DNA from: an uncultured Candidatus Saccharibacteria bacterium
GTDB lineage: Bacteria; Patescibacteriota; Saccharimonadia; Saccharimonadales; Saccharimonadaceae
Direction: 5' to 3'
Assembly (NCBI GenBank): GCA_947304335.1
Contig: CAMZAW010000005.1
Span: forward strand, 1-32,499
Length of the DNA stretch: 32,499 nt
Shown here: positions 1 through 6,646 of the stretch, one piece after another
How positions within the stretch are numbered: the stretch's first letter is position 1
Layout of the letters: every line of letters begins with the position of its first letter
Translations under genes and position numbers: made by a program
The notes under the pieces: model-generated
The model's input: the letters and a program-made list of their open reading frames with translations, nothing else
Database searches by the model: none
What the model was told of the DNA's origin: nothing

Positions 1-8
1 GGAACTTA

Positions 9-2138
9 ATGAACTTAAAAGAAGAAGAACGCCGTGCGCGTCTTTTAAAGATGCGTGCTGAGAGGTTGCCGGACATCAAAAAGCAATTTGAAGAGGCACA
101 AAAACGCAATTTTAATTCAAACTTCGCGCCGGGTGGCAAAGATGCTAAACTCGTGGCAAAACCAGCCAAGAAAGCTGCCACCAAAGCCACCAAGGCCACT
201 AAAACCGTCAAGGAAACTGCGAAATCCAAAGCCAAAAGCGAGGCCGAAGCCCGCAAGGTTAATCTTTCTGTGAGCACCAAAAAAGGTGAGATGGTGCACC
301 ACCAACGCATGCTTAGCCAAGACGTCAATGCCCAGGCTACACAACATATTATTGGCGTACCAGTGAACAAATCTCGTTACAACGGTTACAATGGTGAACA
401 AGTTACGAACGCCAAACTTAAATCCGCCCGTCCTGATCCAGATGCCGTCCGCATTATCCCAATCGGTGGTCTCGGCGAGTTCGGCATTGGTAAAAATATG
501 ACCATTATCGAATACAAATCCGAAATGATCGTGATCGATATGGGCGTGCTCTTTGCTGGCGAGGATTATCCTGGTGTCAACTACATGATCCCAGATATTA
601 AATATCTTGAAGACAACATGAAAAATGTGAAGGCGATTTTGTTTACACACGCTCACCTTGACCACATCGGCGCCTGCCGCCATTTGTTGCCACAATTTAA
701 TCCTTTAATCCCAATTTATGGCACCGATTTTACGATTGGCATGATCAAAAAACAAATGTCTGAGCTTGAAGATGTGCCAGAATTGAACTACCAAGTCGTT
801 GATCCGTTTAAACACGAAAAATTCCAAGTTTCTGAACATCTTTCCGTTGAGTTTATTCATACTTTGCACTCTATCCCGGGCAATACCGCTATTGTGGTAC
901 GCACGCCAAACGGCTTGATTTATCTTTCCGGCGACTGGCGCCATGAGGAAAACCCAATGGGTCGCCAAACTGACTACGAGCGCATCGACGAAATCGTCAA
1001 AAACGAGGGAATCGACCTCATGCTCAACGAGTCCACCAACATCGACTCGCCGGGCCGCCACCCACACTCTGAATTTGACGTCGGCGACAGCCTTGGTAAA
1101 GTGATGGACCATTACGCCAACGGCCGCGTGATTATCTCTTGTTTCTCGTCACAGATTTCACGTATTGAATTAATCTTGAAAGAAGCCGCCGCTCGCGGCC
1201 GCAAGGTTGCTTTCTCGGGCTTCTCGATGATCAACAACGTAGAAGTCGCGCTTCGCGCTAAATCCATCAAGGTGCCAAAAGACACCATCATGAAGATGGA
1301 AGACATCATCAAATTGCCAGACGAAAAAGTTTGTATCGTTTGTACTGGTTCTCAGGGCGAGCTCAACGCTGTGTTAAACCGCATGGTGACCGGCGCGCAC
1401 AAGTTCATCAAAATCAAATCTACCGATACCATCGTGTTCTCGTCTAACCCAATTCCAGGCAACGAGCCACACGTGGTTTCTACCGTGGATGGCCTTCTAC
1501 GCGAAGGCGCCCAGGTGATTCAAAACGGCAAAACTCACCTTACCAACATTGGCCCGCTTCACCTTTCTGGTCACGCCTACTACGAAGATCACGTAGACTT
1601 TGTCACTCGTCTTCACCCAACCACCTACATGCCATACCACGGCGAGTTTTACATGCTTCAACACAACGCCGAGATGGCCGAAAACGTGATTGGTATTCCA
1701 AAAGACAACATTTTGATTGCTGATGATGGCGACGTGGTGGAATTCACTAAAGAGAAAAAGCTCCGCAAAGCCGGCCGTATTCACGTTGGCAACAAGCTCT
1801 ACGACGATGCCGACCAACCGGTTCACGAAGCCGTGATTAAAGACCGCATTCACATTTCGCGCGAGGGCATTTTCGTAATCGTCTTAACCTTGAATAAGAA
1901 AACCGGCCACCTTCTAAAGACGCCAGACATCGTATCGCGCGCGTTTATTTATCTCGATAACTCCGAGGAGCTGATTGGCAAGATTCGCCACTACCTCCGC
2001 CAAAAGACCGACAAGTCGATTTCTACCGACCCAGAAATGAAAGTCTTGAAAGAGGAAATCAAAGAAGATATCACGCATATTCTCTTTGACGCGACTGGCC
2101 ATACGCCAATCGTCATCCCTGTTATCAATAAAGTGTGA
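9..2138 (+). CDS. rnj: Ribonuclease J (metallo-beta-lactamase/beta-CASP) with a long Lys/Ala-rich N-terminal extension
   Basis: ORF 709 aa; RIIPIGGLGEFG.GKNMT, THAHLDHIGA (HxHxDH), LSGDWRHEE, LNESTN, CTGSQGE, GHAYYEDH.DF and PYHGEFYML match RNase J-family motifs. Confidence 0.9.
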   Translation: MNLKEEERRARLLKMRAERLPDIKKQFEEAQKRNFNSNFAPGGKDAKLVAKPAKKAATKATKATKTVKETAKSKAKSEAEARKVNLSVSTKKGEMVHHQRMLSQDVNAQATQHIIGVPVNKSRYNGYNGEQVTNAKLKSARPDPDAVRIIPIGGLGEFGIGKNMTIIEYKSEMIVIDMGVLFAGEDYPGVNYMIPDIKYLEDNMKNVKAILFTHAHLDHIGACRHLLPQFNPLIPIYGTDFTIGMIKKQMSELEDVPELNYQVVDPFKHEKFQVSEHLSVEFIHTLHSIPGNTAIVVRTPNGLIYLSGDWRHEENPMGRQTDYERIDEIVKNEGIDLMLNESTNIDSPGRHPHSEFDVGDSLGKVMDHYANGRVIISCFSSQISRIELILKEAAARGRKVAFSGFSMINNVEVALRAKSIKVPKDTIMKMEDIIKLPDEKVCIVCTGSQGELNAVLNRMVTGAHKFIKIKSTDTIVFSSNPIPGNEPHVVSTVDGLLREGAQVIQNGKTHLTNIGPLHLSGHAYYEDHVDFVTRLHPTTYMPYHGEFYMLQHNAEMAENVIGIPKDNILIADDGDVVEFTKEKKLRKAGRIHVGNKLYDDADQPVHEAVIKDRIHISREGIFVIVLTLNKKTGHLLKTPDIVSRAFIYLDNSEELIGKIRHYLRQKTDKSISTDPEMKVLKEEIKEDITHILFDATGHTPIVIPVINKV

Positions 2139-2144
2139 TATAAT
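2139..2144 (+). promoter_or_regulatory. Putative extended -10 (TGTGATATAAT) for tRNA-Leu, abutting the RNase J stop codon
   Basis: TATAAT preceded by TGTGA; the same TGTGnTATAAT string recurs elsewhere in the window. Confidence 0.6.
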
Positions 2145-2178
2145 TAGCGTGTATCCGCTCGTGGCGGATACACCATTT

Positions 2179-2263
2179 GCCCAGATGGCGGAATTGGTAT
2201 ACGCGTTCGACTTAAAATCGAATGGAGAAATCCGTGCGGGTTCGATTCCCGCTCTGGGCACCA
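2179..2263 (+). tRNA. tRNA-Leu (anticodon UAA), CCA encoded
   Basis: gcccaga..tctgggc acceptor stem, anticodon stem ttcga/tcgaa with loop cttaaaa, long variable arm, T-loop ttcgatt, terminal ACCA. Confidence 0.93.
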
Positions 2264-2267
2264 ACAA

Positions 2268-2300
2268 GAGAGACGAGTGGTAAAGCTCGCTCTTTTTTGT
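2268..2300 (+). terminator. Rho-independent-type terminator after tRNA-Leu
   Basis: gagagacgag...ctcgctcttttttgtt hairpin followed by a T run. Confidence 0.6.
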
Positions 2301-2313
2301 TATACTTTATTTT

Positions 2314-3129
2314 ATGAATATTCTATTTTGTGGCGACGAGGGAATAAAAGACGGTCTTGCGATGGCGATTTTGTCGCTAGTAAAGCACGTCAAAGAGCCG
2401 CTACATATTTACGTGCTCACAATTAATTACCAAAACTCGAAGCCTATCCCTGATAAAACCATAAGCACTCTTGACAAAATCGTAAAAGTGTGCTATAATG
2501 ATAGTTACGTACACAAAATCGACGCTACTGAGGTCTTTAAGCGTCGCCTTCCTAAAGCCAACATGAAATCTTATTTCACGCCGTGCTCGATGCTCAGGCT
2601 TTATCTTGATGAAATCCCAGAGCTGCCGAAGGATCGCCTGCTTTATCTAGACTACGATGTGCTTTGTCGCAAAGATCCGAGCGAGTTTTATCACATGAAC
2701 CTCGACAATATCGAAGCGGCCGGCGTGCTCGATATTTATGGCAAACATTTTTATCGCTACAACTTCCCTAAAAAAGACTACATGAACTCCGGCGTTTTGC
2801 TTTTTAATATGGCCGAGTGCGAAAAATCGCGCATCTTCCCGCGCGCGGTGGAGCTCTGCGCTAAGCGCCGCATGATGCTAGCGGACCAAGCCGCCTTGAA
2901 CAAAGTCATCAAAAAGCGCAAGTTAATGCCGCGCAAATACAACGAGCAACAAGACAAGCCAAAGGCCGACACGGTCTTTCATCACTTCTCCAACAATTTC
3001 AAATTTTTCCCAGTTTTTCATATTCAAAAAGTTAAACCGCACCAGGTAGAGAAAGTCCACAAGGTGCTCGGGCTTACCGAATATGATGATATAATTAAAG
3101 AATACGAACAAATTAAGGAGAAACTCTAA
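2314..3129 (+). CDS. Glycosyltransferase family 8-like protein
   Basis: ORF 271 aa; RLYLDEIP...DRLLYLDYDVLCRKDPSEF and YMNSGVLLFNM, ADQAALN typical of GT8. Confidence 0.85.
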   Translation: MNILFCGDEGIKDGLAMAILSLVKHVKEPLHIYVLTINYQNSKPIPDKTISTLDKIVKVCYNDSYVHKIDATEVFKRRLPKANMKSYFTPCSMLRLYLDEIPELPKDRLLYLDYDVLCRKDPSEFYHMNLDNIEAAGVLDIYGKHFYRYNFPKKDYMNSGVLLFNMAECEKSRIFPRAVELCAKRRMMLADQAALNKVIKKRKLMPRKYNEQQDKPKADTVFHHFSNNFKFFPVFHIQKVKPHQVEKVHKVLGLTEYDDIIKEYEQIKEKL

Positions 3130-3966
3130 ATGGCCAAGGCTATGATGTTCCAGGGGGATATTCCAGAAGAACAACGCATCTTCTACTACGAATCCGAAAA
3201 AGATGATCCAATCAAAACTAAAGAGCAGGAAAAATCCGGCCGCGTTGAATTGCCCGAGGGCTATGTTTATGTTCGCAAAAATCCGTTTGTCAGGCTCTAC
3301 TCGGCAATTTTGTATCGTGGCTTTAAGGTTTTTGCTCACTATTACGCGCATTTTTATCTTCACATGAAAGTCGAAAACCGCAAGCTCCTAAAGAAAGTCA
3401 AAAAAACCGGCTACGTAATATATGCCAATCACACCAACCCATTTCATGATGCCTTTTCGCCGGCAATTATTGCAACGCGTCACATCTACACAATTGCAAT
3501 TCCAGCCAACCTTTATGTGCCAGGCGTTGGCAAATATTTGCCATATCTTGGTATTATGCCACTTGGCTCTACGCCAGAACAAAAAGAGCAATTCCACGCC
3601 GCTATCGATTATCGCATTGGCAAGCAAAAGAACTGCCTCGTGATTTATCCAGAGGCTCACGTTTGGCCATATGCTACCAAAATCCGTCAATTCCCGCAGG
3701 GCGATCGTTCGTTTGTTTATCCAGTTCGCAATAATGTGCCAATTTTCACTATGACCACCACCTACCACAAATCCAAGAAAAAAGGCCAGGCCCGCCCAGA
3801 CATGACGGTCTATATTGATGGCCCATTCTACCCAGATCCAAAGCTAACAGACGACGAGAATCGTGCCAAACTCGCCAAAGAAGCTTACGATTCTATGGTA
3901 AAATATTCAAAGAAGAACAGTTATGAGTATTTTCAATACAGGAAAAAGTCTACTAAACAAAAGTAA
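3130..3966 (+). CDS. PlsC-like lysophospholipid/glycerol-phosphate acyltransferase
   Basis: ORF 278 aa; YANHTNPFHDAF (NHx4D-type motif), LGIMPLGS, IYPEAHVWPY; SD AAGGAGA upstream. Confidence 0.75.
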   Translation: MAKAMMFQGDIPEEQRIFYYESEKDDPIKTKEQEKSGRVELPEGYVYVRKNPFVRLYSAILYRGFKVFAHYYAHFYLHMKVENRKLLKKVKKTGYVIYANHTNPFHDAFSPAIIATRHIYTIAIPANLYVPGVGKYLPYLGIMPLGSTPEQKEQFHAAIDYRIGKQKNCLVIYPEAHVWPYATKIRQFPQGDRSFVYPVRNNVPIFTMTTTYHKSKKKGQARPDMTVYIDGPFYPDPKLTDDENRAKLAKEAYDSMVKYSKKNSYEYFQYRKKSTKQK

Positions 3967-4903
3967 AGTCATCCCGATTTTTTACACCATCAGCGATGAT
4001 TATGCGCCGTATGTGGCCTGCTCGATTGCATCGCTAATCGCTCATGCCGACCGCAAAAAATACTATCGTATTGTAATTTTGCACGACGGTTTGAAATTCC
4101 ATAATTACGTGCGCCTGCGCAATCTCGTCACCAAAAACTGCGAGATTCAGTTCCACCGTGTTTCGCACAGTATTTATCTCAAGATGATTATCGCTCACTG
4201 CGCCCGCAAAACCGGCGCCGGCGATTTTTATTCATCGGCAGTTTATTATTACCGTTCGTTCATCGCCCGGCTTTACCCGATTTACAATAAAGCCATTTAT
4301 GTGGATAGTGACACGGTATTCTTGAGCGATGTGGCCGAGCTTTTTGAAACCAACCTCGGCGACAATATCGTGGGTGCCGTCGTCGACAAAAAAGTTGCCG
4401 AAGTCAAACCATTCCGCGACTACGTCAAAAACGCGCTTGGTGTGCCGCACACAGAATATGTTAACTCTGGCGTACTGCTTTTAGATCTCAAAAAACTCCG
4501 CAAAATTCACTACCTCACTCAAATGATTAATCTCATCAACAAATATGATGCCAACCTCGTGGCGCCAGACCAAGACTACCTGAACGTGATTTGCAAGGGC
4601 AAGATTCTCCATCTCAAAGAAGGCTGGAACGCGGCGCCGGTTAAGGGCTTGCAACCAAAAAGTTCTAAACTATTGCACTACAATTTGTTTAAAAAACCAT
4701 GGCAAAGCGATGGCGTAGACGGCGAAGAAGTTTTCTGGGAAGCCGCCCGCAAGTCTGGCTACTTCAACGAACTCCAAAAGCAAAAAGCAAAATGTACGGT
4801 CAAAGACATTCGCATCAAAGAAGCACAAGTTGAGGCTTTGATCGCGAAAGCCGCCGAGCTCGCAAAAGTCAAAGAACCCCTCATCAAAAAAGATAATCTG
4901 TGA
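3923..4903 (+). CDS. Glycosyltransferase family 8 protein
   Basis: ORF 326 aa; IPIFYTISDDYAPYVACSIASL, KAIYVDSDTVFLSDVAEL, YVNSGVLLLDL, APDQDYLN. Overlaps the preceding gene by 44 nt in another frame. Confidence 0.88.
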   Translation: MSIFNTGKSLLNKSKVIPIFYTISDDYAPYVACSIASLIAHADRKKYYRIVILHDGLKFHNYVRLRNLVTKNCEIQFHRVSHSIYLKMIIAHCARKTGAGDFYSSAVYYYRSFIARLYPIYNKAIYVDSDTVFLSDVAELFETNLGDNIVGAVVDKKVAEVKPFRDYVKNALGVPHTEYVNSGVLLLDLKKLRKIHYLTQMINLINKYDANLVAPDQDYLNVICKGKILHLKEGWNAAPVKGLQPKSSKLLHYNLFKKPWQSDGVDGEEVFWEAARKSGYFNELQKQKAKCTVKDIRIKEAQVEALIAKAAELAKVKEPLIKKDNL

Positions 4904-4921
4904 TAAAATAAAACAAGGTAC

Positions 4922-4995
4922 GGCACTGTGGCGGAGTGGTTACGCAGCGGTCTGCAAAACCGCGTACACCGGTTCAATTCCGGTCGGTGCCTCCA
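4922..4995 (+). tRNA. tRNA-Cys (anticodon GCA), CCA encoded
   Basis: ggcactg/cggtgcc acceptor, anticodon loop ctgcaaa in gcggt/accgc stem, T-arm accgg-ttcaatt-ccggt, U73 discriminator, CCA. Confidence 0.93.
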
Positions 4996-5021
4996 TTTTT
5001 TTATGAAATAAAAAAATGGAG
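4991..5021 (+). terminator. Perfect 13-bp inverted repeat overlapping the tRNA-Cys 3' CCA; possible terminator/processing hairpin
   Basis: ctccattttttta-tgaaa-taaaaaaatggag. Confidence 0.5.
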
Positions 5022-5128
5022 TCACCGGGCTGCGCCAACGGTGCCTCCATCTTGAAAAAAAGCACCGGGCTTCGCCAACGGTGCCTCCATCTTGAAAAAA
5101 GCACCGGGCTGCGCCAACGGTGCCTCCA
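5022..5128 (+). repeat. Three tandem 28-bp hairpin repeats resembling the tRNA-Cys acceptor/CCA tail
   Basis: tcaccgggctgcgccaacggtgcctcca (5022-5049), gcaccgggcttcgccaacggtgcctcca (5062-5089), gcaccgggctgcgccaacggtgcctcca (5101-5128); the terminal cggtgcctcca equals the tRNA-Cys 3' end. Confidence 0.85.
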
Positions 5129-5145
5129 AATTCTTGAAAGTGTGC

Positions 5146-5151
5146 TATAAT
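5146..5151 (+). promoter_or_regulatory. Putative extended -10 (TGTGCTATAAT) for the candidate ncRNA
   Basis: TGTGCTATAAT immediately after the tRNA-tail repeats; no clear -35. Confidence 0.5.
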
Positions 5152-5157
5152 AAAGTT

Positions 5158-5460
5158 ATAAGAAAAGAGCCTCTAGGAAGCTCTCTTCTGTTGGGGATCT
5201 AACTAGTGAAAGCTAGTTAGATTTTTTCTTCGGTGCGGATTTACGCCTGGGAAGAAGAACGCATAGCAGATTAAACTGTATGGTCATCTAGCCTCCTTTC
5301 CGGCGACCTAGCTACCCTAGAAAAGCCGTTTAATGGCCACCTCACACCGCACGAACTGTATGGCTCCTGCGTCTTGGTCCATTAAAGCTCCGGTCCCAAC
5401 CACTGTCATTATTAGCAAGCCGGAAACAAAAATACAACCCCCTCCACCCCAGTTAAGCGC
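5158..5460 (+). ncRNA. Candidate structured RNA of unknown family (boundaries and strand tentative)
   Basis: Non-coding gap between tRNA-Cys repeats and the NUDIX gene, with a promoter-like box and several long-range complementarities (GTGCGG/CCGCAC, ATTAAAC/GTTTAAT, TTTAATGG/CCATTAAA, TTTCCGGC/GCCGGAAA). Confidence 0.4.
5197..5227 (+). terminator. Intrinsic terminator/attenuator-like hairpin
   Basis: ATCTAACTAG-tgaaag-CTAGTTAGAT, 10-bp perfect stem followed by T run. Confidence 0.6.
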
Positions 5461-5465
5461 AAGCC

Positions 5466-6026
5466 TTATAGCCAGTTGGCGTAAGCGGCGACTAAATCAT
5501 CGTCAAGAAGTGGTTCTGGCAAATTGTCCAAACTAAAGAACCTAAGTTCAGAACTTTCGGAATTTGCCATCAAATCCAAATCTTTTGTGTCAACTAATAC
5601 CAAATACAAATTCGAGTTGTTATAACAAACATCACCGTTTGGATAAACACGACGGCGGCCTTGGCCAGACACTACGTCAATTAAAAATAGGGAATCAGGC
5701 GAAACTTTGATGCCAGTTTCTTCAAATAATTCGCGCACGGCGGTGTCGCGCAAATCTTCGCCCAGCTCTTGGCAGCCACCAGGCAAGCACCACTCGCTGT
5801 TGTCGGAACGTTTTTCTAGCAAGATTTCACCGTTTTCATTTCGCACAATTACAGAAGAGCCAGTCTGGATAAACGGAATGTGTGAAATCCTTTCGTCAAG
5901 CGCCATTCTAAATAGCACCGGATAGCCGCCGTAGTTCGCACTTAAGTTTAAGATCTCGTCTTCGCTCAAATTTTTTATAATTTCCACAAATTCTTCGTGG
6001 GAGTAGTCACGCATTTTCTTGTACAT
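5466..6026 (-). CDS. NUDIX hydrolase
   Basis: ORF 186 aa; Nudix box GGCQELGEDLRDTAVRELFEETGI. Confidence 0.92.
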   Translation of the reverse strand: MYKKMRDYSHEEFVEIIKNLSEDEILNLSANYGGYPVLFRMALDERISHIPFIQTGSSVIVRNENGEILLEKRSDNSEWCLPGGCQELGEDLRDTAVRELFEETGIKVSPDSLFLIDVVSGQGRRRVYPNGDVCYNNSNLYLVLVDTKDLDLMANSESSELRFFSLDNLPEPLLDDDLVAAYANWL

Positions 6027-6032
6027 GCCTTA

Positions 6033-6060
6033 ATTATACTATTATTTGAAGTGATATAAT
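6033..6060. promoter_or_regulatory. Compact divergent promoter pair for NUDIX (-) and YgjV-like (+) genes
   Basis: Reverse-strand TATAAT at 6033-6038 and forward TATAAT at 6055-6060, each 6 nt from its ATG. Confidence 0.6.
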
Positions 6061-6066
6061 TAAATC

Positions 6067-6588
6067 ATGCTTACGCTTAGTATCATTGCGCAGGTCGTGA
6101 GGGCTATTTCGGCGATTTTTTTGATTATCGCAGACCGCTCCAGCAACCGCAAAACGATGCTAGTTTTTAATGCGATTTACAACCTTCTAAACGGTGTGCA
6201 GTATTTGTTGCTCGGCGCAATTTCCGGCGCCATTAGCTCGTTTATCACGGTGCTTCGCAACGTGATTTTTTATCGTTACAAAAAGCGCGCGCCGCTCGCG
6301 GTGTTGCTCGTATTTTTCATCATCGTGATAGCGATCAACCTTGGCTCGGTGGACTCCTGGATCGCTATGCTGCCGATTCTGTTTGTCGTAATTTACAGCA
6401 CCGCGCTCTATATTGGCAACGTTTTTTGGATCAAAATCGCCGTCATCGTGGTATGCGTTCTCGAAATCATCTACGACTACGTGGTGGGCGCCTATGTTGG
6501 CATGGCGGTTTGCGCCCTCGATATTGTTTTCGTGTCGCTTAGCTTCAAGAACCTCAAAAAATCTAAAAAAGTTAGCAAGAAGAAATAA
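6067..6588 (+). CDS. YgjV-like inner-membrane protein
   Basis: ORF 173 aa, about five hydrophobic segments; SSNRKTMLVFNAIYNLLNGVQYLLLGA..GAISSFITVLRNVIFY pattern. Confidence 0.6.
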   Translation: MLTLSIIAQVVRAISAIFLIIADRSSNRKTMLVFNAIYNLLNGVQYLLLGAISGAISSFITVLRNVIFYRYKKRAPLAVLLVFFIIVIAINLGSVDSWIAMLPILFVVIYSTALYIGNVFWIKIAVIVVCVLEIIYDYVVGAYVGMAVCALDIVFVSLSFKNLKKSKKVSKKK

Positions 6589-6646
6589 GACAATAGTTTG
6601 CCTCAGGAGCATCGTGTAGTAAAATTAAGCATAAGGAACACCAAAA

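Noticed and set aside
117-695. Antisense ORF of 192 aa opposite RNase J, and similar long minus-strand ORFs (705-1112, 3388-3768, 25635-26138, 29798-30247)
   Set aside because: All lie opposite confidently assigned genes, have no recognised domains or own promoters, and arise from codon bias of the sense strand.
2086-2283. 65-aa and 117-aa ORFs across tRNA-Leu
   Set aside because: Run through a clear tRNA gene and the end of rnj.
5022-5128. Possible mini-CRISPR array (28-bp repeats, three copies)
   Set aside because: Spacers are only 11-12 bp and nearly identical (tcttgaaaaaa), and repeat ends equal the tRNA-Cys tail; no cas genes nearby.
5158-5460. Assignment of the structured region as RNase P RNA, tmRNA, SRP RNA or 6S RNA
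   Set aside because: The expected signature strings (GAGGAAAGTCC/ACAGAA, GGnTTCGAC..CCACCA, GGAAGGAAGCA) were not found on either strand; 6S has no strong sequence signature, so it cannot be fully excluded without a covariance search.
5333-5536. 67-aa ORF as product of the candidate ncRNA transcript
   Set aside because: No SD, low-complexity composition, overlaps the NUDIX gene on the other strand.
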